A stretch of 64,000 bases of DNA from Nocardia suismassiliense (GTDB taxonomy: Bacteria > Actinomycetota > Actinomycetes > Mycobacteriales > Mycobacteriaceae): the NCBI RefSeq assembly GCF_900269665.1, contig NZ_LT985361.1, positions 8,388,390-8,452,389 of the forward strand, in the 5' to 3' direction. Under the pieces are notes generated by a model. That model was not told where the DNA came from, made no database searches, and worked only from the letters and a program-made list of their open reading frames with translations. This document shows positions 16,600-25,799 of this stretch, in pieces (position 1 is the first letter of the stretch; each line of letters starts with the position of its first letter). Both the position numbers and the translations under genes were made by a program.

Positions 16600-18246
16600 T
16601 TGAGCAGGTTCACCGACGAGATGTATGCGACGGCGCAGGCGTCTACCCGGGGGCTGGTGACCGGCGAACCGAACGCACCGCTGCGGCAGAGCTGGGGCGA
16701 GATCCATCGGATCGCCCGGCGCATGGCCGGTGGGCTCGCGGCGGCGGGCATCGGACACGGTGACGCGGTGGGTGTGCTCGCGGGTATGCCGGTCGACATC
16801 GCACCGGCCTGCCAGGCCATCTGGATGCGCGGCGCCTCGATCACCATGCTGCACCAGCCGACGCCGCGCACCGATCTGGTCGTCTGGGCGCGCGACACCG
16901 AGACCGTGCTGACCATGATCGAGGCGCGTGCGGTGGTGCTCGGCGCCCCGTTCGAGGCGGCCGAACCGCTGCTGCGCGAGCGCGGCATCACGGTGGTGCG
17001 GATCGATCAGCTGCGCGACGGCACCGACACCGATCCGGTGCCGACCGCCGAGGACGATATCGCCTTGCAGCAGTTGACCTCCGGATCGACCGGGTCGCCC
17101 AAGGCGGTGCGGATCACCCACGGCAACTTCTTCGTCAACGCCTACGCCATGTTCGATCGGGTCAAATTCCAGCTCGACGACGACGTGATGGTCAGCTGGC
17201 TGCCGCTGTTCCACGACATGGGCATGGTCGGATTCCTCAGCGTCCCCATGCAAATCGGCGCCGAGGTGGTCTGCGTGACGCCGCTGGACTTCCTGATGCG
17301 CCCCTTACTGTGGGCCGAGCTGATCACCAAGTATCGCGGAACCGTCACCGCCGCACCGAACTTCGCGTACTCGCTGCTGGCCCGCAGGCTGAAGCAGGCC
17401 GACGACGGCGCGTTCGATCTGAGCAGCGTCCGCTACATGTGGAACGGCGCCGAGCCGGTCGACCCGGACACCATGGAGACGCTGGCCGCGGCCGGAAAAC
17501 GCTTCGGCCTCAGCCCGATGGCGCTCACCCCCGTGTACGGCATGGCGGAAACGACGCTGGCCGTGTCGATTCCGGATCCCGGCCTGGGCCAGGTGCTCGA
17601 CGTCATCGACGCCGACCTGCTCGAGGCCCTCGGCAAGGCCGTGCCGGTGCCCGACGAGCACGGGCATCCCGGCAACATCCGCAGGCTGCCCACGCTGGGC
17701 TACCTGGTCGACCACCTGGAAGGTCGCGTGGTGGACGCGGAGCATCAGCCGCTGCCGCCGCGTTCGGTCGGCGTGATCGAATTACGCGGGCCCGCGGTCA
17801 CTTCCGGCTACGTCACGGTCGAGGGTTTCCGGCCGGCGCAGGACGCCGCGGGCTGGCTCGACACCGGCGACATCGGTTACTTCACCGAAGAGGGCTTGAT
17901 CGTGGTGTGCGGCCGGATCAAGGACGTCATCATCATGGGCGGCCGCAATATCTACCCCACCGACATCGAGCGCGCCGCCACCCGGGTGAGCGGCGTGCGG
18001 CCGGGCAACGCGGTCGCCGTGCGCCTGGACGCCGGGCAGAAGCGGGAGAGCTTCGCGGTGGTGGTGGAGAGCAACGACTACCAGAATCCCGAGGCGGTCA
18101 AGCGGATCGAGCGCGAGATCGTGCACGCGGTGTTCTCCGAGGTGGGCTCCCGTCCGCGCACCGTCGCCGTGCTCGGTCCCGGCGCACTGCCCAAGACGTC
18201 CTCGGGCAAGCTGCGCCGCGCCGCCACCGCCGCGCACCTGCGCTGA
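16600..18246 (+). CDS. Fatty-acyl-AMP ligase / long-chain acyl-CoA ligase, Rv1013 (Pks16)-like
   Basis: An ANL-superfamily adenylating enzyme of about 548 residues. It carries LTSGSTGSPKAV (P-loop), WLPLFHDMGMVGFL, YGMAETT, and DTGDIGYFTEEGLIV, then GRNIYPTDIE and the catalytic lysine region KTSSGKLRR. The W-LP-FHDMG motif and the lack of an obvious CoA-binding loop favour a FadD32-like acyl-AMP ligase. The start is taken as the TTG at 16600 because GAGGGAG precedes it and the protein then opens SRFTDEM, like Rv1013 (MSRFTEKM, from memory). GTG 16582, ATG 16585 and TTG 16552 are alternatives. It stands before pth-rplY as in M. tuberculosis. Confidence 0.88.
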   Translation: MSRFTDEMYATAQASTRGLVTGEPNAPLRQSWGEIHRIARRMAGGLAAAGIGHGDAVGVLAGMPVDIAPACQAIWMRGASITMLHQPTPRTDLVVWARDTETVLTMIEARAVVLGAPFEAAEPLLRERGITVVRIDQLRDGTDTDPVPTAEDDIALQQLTSGSTGSPKAVRITHGNFFVNAYAMFDRVKFQLDDDVMVSWLPLFHDMGMVGFLSVPMQIGAEVVCVTPLDFLMRPLLWAELITKYRGTVTAAPNFAYSLLARRLKQADDGAFDLSSVRYMWNGAEPVDPDTMETLAAAGKRFGLSPMALTPVYGMAETTLAVSIPDPGLGQVLDVIDADLLEALGKAVPVPDEHGHPGNIRRLPTLGYLVDHLEGRVVDAEHQPLPPRSVGVIELRGPAVTSGYVTVEGFRPAQDAAGWLDTGDIGYFTEEGLIVVCGRIKDVIIMGGRNIYPTDIERAATRVSGVRPGNAVAVRLDAGQKRESFAVVVESNDYQNPEAVKRIEREIVHAVFSEVGSRPRTVAVLGPGALPKTSSGKLRRAATAAHLR

Positions 18247-18256
18247 GCAGCACTAC

Positions 18257-18283
18257 GCCCGTACCGCCGGTGGTGGTACGGGC
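18257..18283. terminator. Hairpin between the acyl ligase gene and pth
   Basis: GCCCGTACC (18257-18265) pairs with GGTACGGGC (18275-18283), a nine-base stem between convergent genes. There is no strong T-tract. Confidence 0.65.
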
Positions 18284-18369
18284 GAGTTGAATTCGCTACG
18301 TGTTCAGCTGAATAGCCCTGTGAGCTACCGAAAAGCACTGGCAACGTGGCGAATTCGCCACGCCTGCCC

Positions 18370-18951
18370 TCAATGCACTTGGTTCTGCGCGGTTTCCAAT
18401 CCGACGCGCAGCAACAGCTCGACGGCGTCGGCGGCCTGCTCGACGATCACCGGGATTTCCTTGCGTTCGGCCGCCGCGAACGACTTGAGCACGTAGTCGG
18501 CCGGATCCTGCCGGCCGGGCGGACGGCCGATGCCGATCCGGGTGCGCAGATAGTCCTTGGTGGTCAGCGCGCTCGACACCGAACGAAGGCCGTTGTGCCC
18601 GCCCTCGCCGCCGCCGCGCTTGAGCCGGATCTCACCGAAGGGCAGGTCGAGTTCGTCGTGCACGACGATCACCTCGGTGGGCGGCACGGAGAAGAACTTC
18701 GCCAGCGCGGCGACCGGGCGCCCGGACAGATTCATGAACGAACGCGGCTTGGCGATCAGCACCTGGCGGCCGTCGAGGTGGGCCTGCAGCAGGTCGGCGC
18801 CGGACTTCTTGTGCACGGCAAAACGGCCGCCGACGCGCTGCGCGAGCACGTCGGCGACCAGAAACCCCACGTTGTGCCGGGTGCGCTCGTATTCGGGTCC
18901 TGGGTTACCCAGTCCGACAACGAGCGCGGGCCCGGTCGCGGCGTCGGTCAT
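18370..18951 (-). CDS. pth: Peptidyl-tRNA hydrolase
   Basis: It recycles tRNA from peptidyl-tRNA dropped by ribosomes. The 193-residue protein has LVVGLGNPGPEYERTRHNVGF with the catalytic His (residue 26), KPRSFMNLSG, VVHDELDLPFGEIRLK and GGEGGHNGLRS. It follows rplY by 22 bases on the same strand, the usual actinobacterial rplY-pth operon (Rv1015c-Rv1014c). Confidence 0.97.
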   Translation of the reverse strand: MTDAATGPALVVGLGNPGPEYERTRHNVGFLVADVLAQRVGGRFAVHKKSGADLLQAHLDGRQVLIAKPRSFMNLSGRPVAALAKFFSVPPTEVIVVHDELDLPFGEIRLKRGGGEGGHNGLRSVSSALTTKDYLRTRIGIGRPPGRQDPADYVLKSFAAAERKEIPVIVEQAADAVELLLRVGLETAQNQVH

Positions 18952-18973
18952 CGAAGAACCGATACCGGAGTAC

Positions 18974-19588
18974 TTACTCGGCGCTCGCGGCTTCGGCGGC
19001 GGCCTCGGCAGCCTCGGCGGCCTCCTCGACCTCGGCCTCGGACTGCGGCGCGGTGATGACGTTGACGATCAGCGTCTCGGGATCGACGTTCAGCGTGACG
19101 CCCTTGGGCAGCTCGAGCGAGCCCGCGTTGATCTGGGTGCCCGCCTCGACGCCCTCGACCGAGACCTCGATGGACTCGGGAATGCTCATCGCGTCGGACT
19201 CGATGGAGATGGTGGTGGCGTCCTGGGTGACCAGGGTGCCGGGCGCGGCGTCGCCGGTGATGATGACGTTCACATCGGCGGTGACCTTCTCGCCCTTCTT
19301 GATGATGAGCAGGTCGGCGTGCTCGATGTAGCGGCGAATCGGGTGCACGACAACGGACTTGGTGAGCGCGAGCTGCTTCTTGCCGTCGATGACGAGGCTG
19401 AGCACCGCGTTGTTGCCGTGCTCGCGCAGAATGGCGGAGAAGGCGCGGGCGTCGAGCGAGAGGTGCTGCGGGTCGGCCTGGTGGCCGTACAGTACGGCGG
19501 GAACGTTGCCCGCGCGACGGGTACGGCGGGCGGCACCCTTACCGAACTCGGTGCGTACGGCGGCTTCGAGAAGGTTGGCGTCGGACAT
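18974..19588 (-). CDS. rplY: 50S ribosomal protein L25/general stress protein Ctc
   Basis: A 204-residue long-form (Ctc-type) L25 that binds 5S rRNA. The N-terminal domain shows GKGAARRTRRAGNVPAVLYG and HPIRRYIEHADLL. The C-terminal TL5 domain is followed by an Ala/Glu-rich acidic tail (EAAEAAEAAAEAASAE). The ATG at 19588 follows AGGGAG, 11 bases upstream. First gene of the rplY-pth pair; a hairpin lies in its leader (19633-19656). Confidence 0.97.
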   Translation of the reverse strand: MSDANLLEAAVRTEFGKGAARRTRRAGNVPAVLYGHQADPQHLSLDARAFSAILREHGNNAVLSLVIDGKKQLALTKSVVVHPIRRYIEHADLLIIKKGEKVTADVNVIITGDAAPGTLVTQDATTISIESDAMSIPESIEVSVEGVEAGTQINAGSLELPKGVTLNVDPETLIVNVITAPQSEAEVEEAAEAAEAAAEAASAE

Positions 19589-19892
19589 GACTGGATCTAC
19601 TCCCTACGGCTGTTCCGGGCTGTCAACAGTGCGCCAGGGTCTGTTTCCGCCCTGGCTGATTGGTCTACTCGTCCGACGAAGAACGAACGGGGACGGCCGG
19701 AAGCCGAGCCGCGTCGATCACGGTGAACGCAAAATCAGGTCTGCGGTCACCCTCGCCGAGACAACCCGAACACCATACCGCAATGGTTATGCGCAGATGG
19801 AATCGGGTGGTCAGGCACAGGTCGTGTCGTGGCCAGGGCGATCGCGTAGATTAGAGCGGTTGCCGATCGGTCGTCTGTGAAAGGTTGTTCCG
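19589..19892. promoter_or_regulatory. Divergent region of rplY and prfC, with a leader hairpin
   Basis: This 304-base intergenic stretch holds the promoters of rplY (minus) and prfC (plus). A hairpin GCCAGGG (19633-19639) with CCCTGGC (19650-19656) lies 45-68 bases upstream of the rplY ATG and would be in its mRNA leader if transcription starts further out. AAAGG at 19880-19884 is the prfC ribosome site. No gene was seen. Confidence 0.5.
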
Positions 19893-21512
19893 TTGACCGC
19901 CTCCCCTGAGGGACTGCCCGCCGAGGTTTCCCGACGGCGCACATTCGCGGTGATCTCGCACCCCGACGCGGGCAAGTCGACGCTCACCGAGGCGCTCGCG
20001 CTGCACGCCAGGATGATCTCCGAGGCCGGCGCGATCCACGGTAAGGCCGGACGCCGCTCCACCGTCTCGGACTGGATGGAGATGGAGAAGGCGCGCGGCA
20101 TCTCGGTCAGTTCGACCGCGCTGCAGTTCAATTACCGCGCCGAGGGCTCCGACACCGACAGCGTGATCAACCTCGTCGATACGCCGGGTCACTCCGATTT
20201 CTCCGAGGACACCTACCGGGTGCTCACCGCCGTCGACGCCGCGGTGATGCTGATCGACGCCGCGAAAGGCTTGGAGCCGCAGACCCTCAAGCTGTTCCAG
20301 GTGTGCCGCCATCGCGGCATCCCGGTCATCACCGTGATCAACAAGTGGGACCGGCCGGGTCAGGCGCCGCTGGAACTGCTCGACGAGATCAGCGAGCGGA
20401 TCGGGCTCACCCCCACGCCGCTGTTCCTGCCCGTCGGCATCGCGGGCGACTTCCGCGGCTTGCTGCGCCGCGGCGACGAGGGCGCCCCGCTCGAATACGT
20501 GCACTTCACCCGCACCGCCGGCGGCGCGACGATCGCGCCGGAGGAGTCGCTGACCCCGGAGCAGGCCGAGGCCCGCGAGGGCGAGGCGTGGACGACCGCG
20601 GTCGAAGAGAGCGAACTGCTCTCGGCCACCGGGCAGGACCACGACCAGGAAATGTTCCTCGCCGGGCAGACCTCGCCGGTCATCTATGCCTCGGCGATGC
20701 TGAACTTCGGGGTGCGGCAGCTGCTGGAGACGCTGGTATCGCTGGCGCCCGCGCCGGGTCCGCGCCCGGACGTGCACGGCGGCGCGCGCGAGGTCACCGA
20801 GCCGTTCAGCGCGGTGGTATTCAAGGTGCAGGCGGGCATGGACGCCGCGCACCGGGACCGGCTGGCGTTCATGCGCATCGTCTCGGGTGAGTTCGAGCGC
20901 GGCATGGTGGTCACGCACGCACAGACCGGACGGCCCTTCGCGACGAAGTACGCCTTGACCGTGTTCGGCCGGGAGCGCAACACCGTCGACACCGCCTACC
21001 CGGGTGACGTGGTCGGCCTGGTGAACGCGACGGCGCTGGCGCCGGGCCACACGCTGTTCGTGGACAAGAAGGTGGAGTTCCCGCCGATCCCGTCGTTCGC
21101 GCCGGAGCACTTCGCGGTGTTGCGCGCCGAGAGCGCGGGCAAGTACAAGCAGTTCCGCAAGGCCATCGACCAGCTCGACTCCGAGGGCGTTGTGCAGGTG
21201 CTGCGCAACGACATTCGCGGCGACGCGTCCCCCGTGCTCGCGGCCGTCGGGCCGATGCAGTTCGAGGTGGTCACCGCGCGCATGCTGACCGAGTTCAATG
21301 TCGAGACCAAGCTGGACAACCTGCCCTACACGCTGGCCAGGCGCACCGATGCGGCGTCGGCGGACGAGCTCGGCAAGCAGCGCGGCGTCGAGGTGTTCAC
21401 CCGCAGCGACGGTGCGTTGCTCGCGCTGTTCAGCGACAAGTGGCGGCTGCAGTACATCGAGAAGGAATTCCCGAAGCTGACGCTGGAGCCACTGGTCGCG
21501 ACGGCGGACTGA
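19893..21512 (+). CDS. prfC: Peptide chain release factor 3
   Basis: RF3 is a GTPase that ejects RF1/RF2 from the ribosome after termination. The 539-residue protein has G1 SHPDAGKSTLTEAL, switch region EKARGISVSS, G3 DTPGHSDF, G4 NKWDRPG, then the EF-G-like domains II and III (KVQAGMDAAHRDRLAFMRI, GPMQFEV). The start is a TTG at 19893 with AAAGG about 8 bases upstream; no ATG or GTG gives a better start. M. tuberculosis lacks a recognised prfC to my knowledge, so the gene is an addition to the syntenic backbone. Its stop directly abuts the stop of the next gene on the other strand. Confidence 0.95.
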   Translation: MTASPEGLPAEVSRRRTFAVISHPDAGKSTLTEALALHARMISEAGAIHGKAGRRSTVSDWMEMEKARGISVSSTALQFNYRAEGSDTDSVINLVDTPGHSDFSEDTYRVLTAVDAAVMLIDAAKGLEPQTLKLFQVCRHRGIPVITVINKWDRPGQAPLELLDEISERIGLTPTPLFLPVGIAGDFRGLLRRGDEGAPLEYVHFTRTAGGATIAPEESLTPEQAEAREGEAWTTAVEESELLSATGQDHDQEMFLAGQTSPVIYASAMLNFGVRQLLETLVSLAPAPGPRPDVHGGAREVTEPFSAVVFKVQAGMDAAHRDRLAFMRIVSGEFERGMVVTHAQTGRPFATKYALTVFGRERNTVDTAYPGDVVGLVNATALAPGHTLFVDKKVEFPPIPSFAPEHFAVLRAESAGKYKQFRKAIDQLDSEGVVQVLRNDIRGDASPVLAAVGPMQFEVVTARMLTEFNVETKLDNLPYTLARRTDAASADELGKQRGVEVFTRSDGALLALFSDKWRLQYIEKEFPKLTLEPLVATAD

Positions 21513-22241
21513 TCACCCGGCTTCGGGTTCGCGCCGCACGGGCGGGGCGCCCGGGTCGCGTTCGACGGACGAGATGACGCCGTCTTTCCGGGAGATGAGG
21601 CCCCAGCGGCTCGACGTCAGGCGCAGGCTGGGCAGGTCGCTGAGCGAGACCACCACTTCATAGGTGCGTTCGTAACCGGTGTGCGAAATGCGCCAGTGGC
21701 CGTCGTCGCAGCGCACATATTTGTCGGAGTAGAAGGCCGCGCCGCGCAGCAGCATGTTGTGGCCGGGGATGAGCACGGTGTCGGCGAGGTACCAGGTGCC
21801 GGTCGCGGAGTCACCGTCGATGTCGATCTCAGGGTGGTCGCAGCGGTGCTCGGTGATGACGTGCGGGCCGAGGGTGTTGCGCATGAAGGCGAGAAACGCG
21901 TCGCGCGATTCGAACTGGAGGTATTCGCTGTAGGTGGCGGTGGCCTCGGGAATCATGGTGTCCGCGAACTCATCCCAAGATTTCGTGTCGAGGGTGCGTA
22001 GATAGCGGAACTTCAGCCGGCTGATCGCCGTGACGTCGTCCAGTTTGCGATCGTCGACGCGTCGCGCACCCTCGCGGCGTTGCTGCTCGCCCGCGTTCAT
22101 CCCGGTGACTCGCCCGCCGGCGCCGATCGACGGGTCGCCGCGCTGCTGTGCGCCGACGCCGATCCCCGAGTTGTTCCGTTCCTGCCCGCCACCACCCGTG
22201 CTCGGGTCGCCGCGGCCCTGCCCGCCGGTTCCCTGATCCAT
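21513..22241 (-). CDS. SnoaL-like/NTF2-fold protein with Gly-rich N-terminal extension
   Basis: The C-terminal about 170 residues are a SnoaL_4/NTF2-like domain (SRLKFRYLRTLDTKSWDEFA, TEHRCDHPEIDIDGDSATGTWYL in two pieces, RCDDGHWRISHTGYERTY). Such domains bind small hydrophobic ligands or act as isomerases and dehydratases. The first about 60 residues are Gly/Gln/Arg-rich with two RGDPS-[TI]-G copies and look disordered. Starts at 22256, 22241 and 22100 are possible. 22241 is used (weak GGGA upstream); 22100 would remove most of the extension. The function is not known. Confidence 0.75.
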   Translation of the reverse strand: MDQGTGGQGRGDPSTGGGGQERNNSGIGVGAQQRGDPSIGAGGRVTGMNAGEQQRREGARRVDDRKLDDVTAISRLKFRYLRTLDTKSWDEFADTMIPEATATYSEYLQFESRDAFLAFMRNTLGPHVITEHRCDHPEIDIDGDSATGTWYLADTVLIPGHNMLLRGAAFYSDKYVRCDDGHWRISHTGYERTYEVVVSLSDLPSLRLTSSRWGLISRKDGVISSVERDPGAPPVRREPEAG

Positions 22242-22416
22242 ACTTAACAATCCCATCCGAAGCCCGCCAGCTTCATGATTTGGGAGATTTGTACCATCCG
22301 CGTCCGCTTTCTCGGCGCATGGCGACTACGGCCCCACATTGTGTGTCGGTGGTTTACACCGCGATTCTTTGTCCCAAGAATCGGTGGTTGACCGGCTGTG
22401 CGCGCAGAATCCCGCG

Positions 22417-23310
22417 TCAGTTACCGATGGTGAAGCAGGTGCGGCAGAAGTCCTCGCCGAACTCGGTCAGGCGCAGACTCTTGCGCACGATCTTCGGGGC
22501 GCGGCCCGCCTTCTTCAGGGCCGCTTCGACCAGTGGTTGCACCTCGAGCACCATGTATCGGCTCAGCACCACCGGGTCGTCGGAGACGGCGGTCAGCCCG
22601 AGCCGGTTGAGGTTGATGAGGTAGAGGCGGGACCGATCCGGGTAGCGGACGCCGGCCTGCTCGGGCACCGAGGTCAGATCCCCCTGCACCAGTTCGGAGC
22701 CGATGCCGAGCGGCCGGTTGGTGCGCACATCGACCGAGGGCTGCGGGCCGTTCTGCGCCATGAAGCGCAGAATGCGCGCCTCGTCGGGGGCCAGCTCGTC
22801 GAGAATTCGGTCGTAGGCGGGGTGCACGTCTTCGGTGAAGTAGACGTCGGCGGACCGGGCGAGCAGTGCGTCGCCGCGTCTGCGGAGCTCATCGATGCTC
22901 GCCGAACGAAGATAGGAGCCGACGGCCAGCGCCTGCTGCTGCGCACCGCTGTTGTTACCGGGTCCGTTCGGCGTCGGCACGTAGCTGACGATCTCGCGCA
23001 CCGAGCCCTCGGTGACGCCGAGCGCGCTACGGGCTATGGAGCGCAACGCATTTCCGGTTCGCTCGGCGATATCGGCGGACGACTCTCCGTCCAGCGCGGC
23101 CTGGGTGATCTCCTTGGTGACCTCGTAGGTGGTGCCGACCGCCCACTGACCACCGCGCACGACACTGCCCGCCGCGACGCCGGCCGCCCGGAATACGCCG
23201 CGAATCAGCCGAGCCTCGTTGCTGATCTGCCGCTGTTCGACATCCGCACTGCGCTCAACGGCGCGGGAACCGGCTCGGGTGATGTCCTGTCCGGTCCTGT
23301 CGTCTGCCAC
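22417..23310 (-). CDS. Abi-alpha (DUF4393-like) family protein, copy 1
   Basis: A 297-residue protein assigned to the Abi-alpha/DUF4393 type from its C-terminal half: LAPDEARILRFMAQNGPQPS, a leucine/tyrosine-rich YLINLNRLGL and a final LTEFGEDFCRTC. Residues about 35-75 are mildly hydrophobic and glycine/alanine-rich, perhaps membrane-associated. The family name comes from abortive infection, but its mechanism is not established to my knowledge. The start is a GTG at 23310 with GGAG 8 bases upstream. It is divergent from the DUF445 gene and is a clear paralogue of the protein at 24888-25775. Confidence 0.75.
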   Translation of the reverse strand: MADDRTGQDITRAGSRAVERSADVEQRQISNEARLIRGVFRAAGVAAGSVVRGGQWAVGTTYEVTKEITQAALDGESSADIAERTGNALRSIARSALGVTEGSVREIVSYVPTPNGPGNNSGAQQQALAVGSYLRSASIDELRRRGDALLARSADVYFTEDVHPAYDRILDELAPDEARILRFMAQNGPQPSVDVRTNRPLGIGSELVQGDLTSVPEQAGVRYPDRSRLYLINLNRLGLTAVSDDPVVLSRYMVLEVQPLVEAALKKAGRAPKIVRKSLRLTEFGEDFCRTCFTIGN

Positions 23311-23574
23311 GTCATACTCCGATATCGCCAGGTGAACGAATCCCGCCCCACAGATTACTGCCCCCTGTGTCGCTGGTCATTGTCGCGGTCGGACCCAGTC
23401 GATGCGGCATTCCGCACAAACACTGTGACCGATGTCTCGGCATGCGACACTGTGGCCCCGCGCACTGGAGGTGGACCCCGCTAGTCATCTCACAATAAGG
23501 TCCCGGTGCCGACATGGTGCTAACTTGATGTTCCGGTGAGGCGGCGGTCACCGGTGTGTCGGCAGGAGGGTGTC

Positions 23575-24897
23575 GTGTTAGAGAGTGTGTTCGGTGTCCA
23601 CCCGACAATCCTCCTCGAGCTTCTGACTATCCCACTTTTTACGGGAATCATCGGCTACATCACCAACTGGACCGGCGTGCTCATGCTGTTCCGGCCACTT
23701 GCTTTCCATGGCTTCCGACTACCCGGTCTTCGCGCGCTGTATCCCTTCCTGCCCAAAAGAATTCAGGTACTTCCGCTACTGAGTTACGACGGCAGATTCG
23801 GCTGGCAGGGCATCGTGCCGTCGCGCGCGGACAAGATGGCGAGCATCGCGGTCGACAAGGGTCTGGCCAAACTGGGGAGTGTCGCGGATTTCTATCGCGA
23901 GTTGGAGCCGGACAAGCTCGCCGAGCATCTCGCGAGCATCGCCGACGAACAGATCCAGACGATCGTCGAAGATATTCTCAAGCGGGAGCATCCACAGCTC
24001 TGGTACAACCTGCCGAGCCAAGTGCGCGACATGGTCCAAGCCAGAGTCCGGCAACAACTGCCGGATATTCTGCGCGAACTGACCGATGAATTAGGCGCGA
24101 ATATTGATCAACTGCTCGACGTGAAGCAGATGGTGATTCGTTACTTCCAGGGCAGGCCGCAACTGCTCAACACCCTGTTTCAAGTACTCGGGGCGAAAGA
24201 GTTGCGGTTCATGATCAACTTCGGCTTCTACTTCGGTGCGCCGATGGGCGTCGTGCTGGTTGCCCTGCTGCATTTCACCGGGTTGTCGTCGTTGATCGTG
24301 CTGCCGATCGGCGGGGTGATCATCGGCTGGGTGGTCAACTGGGTGGGCATCAATATGATCTTCGCGCCCGCCTACCCGAAGTGGTGGTGCCCGTGGCGGC
24401 AGGGTCTGCTGATCAAGCGCCAGTCCGAAATCACCGACGGCTACGCCGAATTGGTTTCCAGTCAGGTGCTGACGGTCGCCAACATCGGCGACGAGCTGCT
24501 CAACGGCCCGCGCTCGGACCGCACCATCCAGATGCTCGAGGACACCCTGCGCCCCGCCGCCGACCGCGCGCTCGGCCCGGCCAGGCCCGCCGTCAAGTTC
24601 ATGCTCGGCAGCCGCGACTACGACTCGCTGCAGGACACCTTCACCGCCGAGGCCATGGCCATCGCCCCGATCGCCTTCGCCGACCCGGAGTTCAACGTCC
24701 GCCAGGGCAGGCAGATCAACTCCTACATCGCCAAACAGATGGCGGCACTGCGGCCGCCGGACTTCGTCGACATGCTGAGATCGGCCATCAAGCAAGATGA
24801 GTGGCTGCTTTTTCTCCATGGCGGCGTGTTGGGCCTGTTCGCCGGATACGCTCATATTCTGATATTCGGAACAGGAGTGGCGACCACATGGCTGTAG
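23575..24897 (+). CDS. DUF445 family membrane protein
   Basis: A 440-residue protein with membrane segments at about residues 5-35, 218-262 and 418-438. The two DUF445 signature copies are visible: GYITNWTGVLMLFRP near residue 22 and GWVVNWVGINMIFAP near residue 248. The stretch between them is helical and charged, suggesting a long coiled domain. The C terminus has HGGVLGLFAGYAHILIFG. The function of DUF445 proteins is unknown. The start is a GTG at 23575 with AGGAGGG 4 bases upstream. The stop overlaps the next gene by ten bases, so the two are coupled. Confidence 0.85.
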   Translation: MLESVFGVHPTILLELLTIPLFTGIIGYITNWTGVLMLFRPLAFHGFRLPGLRALYPFLPKRIQVLPLLSYDGRFGWQGIVPSRADKMASIAVDKGLAKLGSVADFYRELEPDKLAEHLASIADEQIQTIVEDILKREHPQLWYNLPSQVRDMVQARVRQQLPDILRELTDELGANIDQLLDVKQMVIRYFQGRPQLLNTLFQVLGAKELRFMINFGFYFGAPMGVVLVALLHFTGLSSLIVLPIGGVIIGWVVNWVGINMIFAPAYPKWWCPWRQGLLIKRQSEITDGYAELVSSQVLTVANIGDELLNGPRSDRTIQMLEDTLRPAADRALGPARPAVKFMLGSRDYDSLQDTFTAEAMAIAPIAFADPEFNVRQGRQINSYIAKQMAALRPPDFVDMLRSAIKQDEWLLFLHGGVLGLFAGYAHILIFGTGVATTWL

Positions 24898-25775
24898 CGA
24901 AATCCGACCCCGGCGACGATGCCGGGGCCGTCGAGCACTCCGCCGCGGCCGTCGCGCCGTCGACCGAGCTCGCGCGACGGCCGGACAGCAACGTCTTACG
25001 CCACGACGAATCACCTTCGCGGGTGGGTTATCCCATCGCCGGGGTGCGCGCGGCGACCGGCGTGGCCAGGGTGGCCTGGTCCGCGGTGACCGGTGCGACC
25101 GCGTGGGGTGTCGGCACCGCGGTCGGTGTCACCTCGACGGTCGTGCAACGCAGCATCCAGGGCGTGCCGCCGCGAGAAGTGCTGGCCGAGGCCGAATCCG
25201 AGGTGCGCGACCGGGTGCGCCGGGCGCTCGGCTTCCCCGAAGCCCCGAACGAGACTGCCGCGCAAGCCGTTCCCACGCTGCGCGAGCAGGGTGCGGCGCT
25301 GCTGCGACTGTCGGCGAGCACGCACGGCGACGAGGAGAACCATCCGGCGTTCGCGGGCATGCTGGCCGAGCTTACCCCCGACGAGGCCCGGATCCTGCGC
25401 TTCCTGCGGCTGGACGGCCCGCAGCCCTCCATCGACATCCGGACCGGACGCCCGCGCGCGCTCGGCGCCGAACGCGTCGGGTCGATGCTGACGCTGGTCG
25501 GCGAGCAAGCCGGACTGCGCTTTCCGAACCGGATCCAGCAGTACCTGACCAACCTGCGCAGGCTCGGACTGGTCGAGCACGCCCGGGAGCCGGTCGGCAA
25601 TCCGCACCGATACCAGCTACTGGAGGCGCAGGCGCCGGTGCGCGAGCTGCTGAAGCGCGCCGGGTTCGGCACGAAGATCATCTACCGCAGCGTGGCGCTC
25701 ACCGGGTTCGGTGGCGACTTCGTGCGGACCTGCCTGCCGGTCGCGATCGAGGACGATCGCGCCGCCGGGCACTGA
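24888..25775 (+). CDS. Abi-alpha (DUF4393-like) family protein, copy 2
   Basis: A 295-residue paralogue of the protein at 22417-23310. It shares LTPDEARILRFLRLDGPQPS, the following IDIRTGRP, YLTNLRRLGL and LTGFGGDFVRTC. A glycine/alanine/valine-rich stretch at about residues 50-85 may contact membranes. The ATG at 24888 lies inside the 3' end of the DUF445 gene; AGGAG precedes it. Coupled translation with DUF445 suggests the products act together. The specific function is unknown. Confidence 0.78.
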   Translation: MAVAKSDPGDDAGAVEHSAAAVAPSTELARRPDSNVLRHDESPSRVGYPIAGVRAATGVARVAWSAVTGATAWGVGTAVGVTSTVVQRSIQGVPPREVLAEAESEVRDRVRRALGFPEAPNETAAQAVPTLREQGAALLRLSASTHGDEENHPAFAGMLAELTPDEARILRFLRLDGPQPSIDIRTGRPRALGAERVGSMLTLVGEQAGLRFPNRIQQYLTNLRRLGLVEHAREPVGNPHRYQLLEAQAPVRELLKRAGFGTKIIYRSVALTGFGGDFVRTCLPVAIEDDRAAGH

Positions 25776-25799
25776 CGACTCCGGCGGCGGTCGACGGGG

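Noticed and set aside
23420..23454. ACACTGTG direct repeat between the Abi-alpha and DUF445 genes as an operator
   Set aside because: Only eight bases, 27 apart, with no symmetry. Too weak to list.
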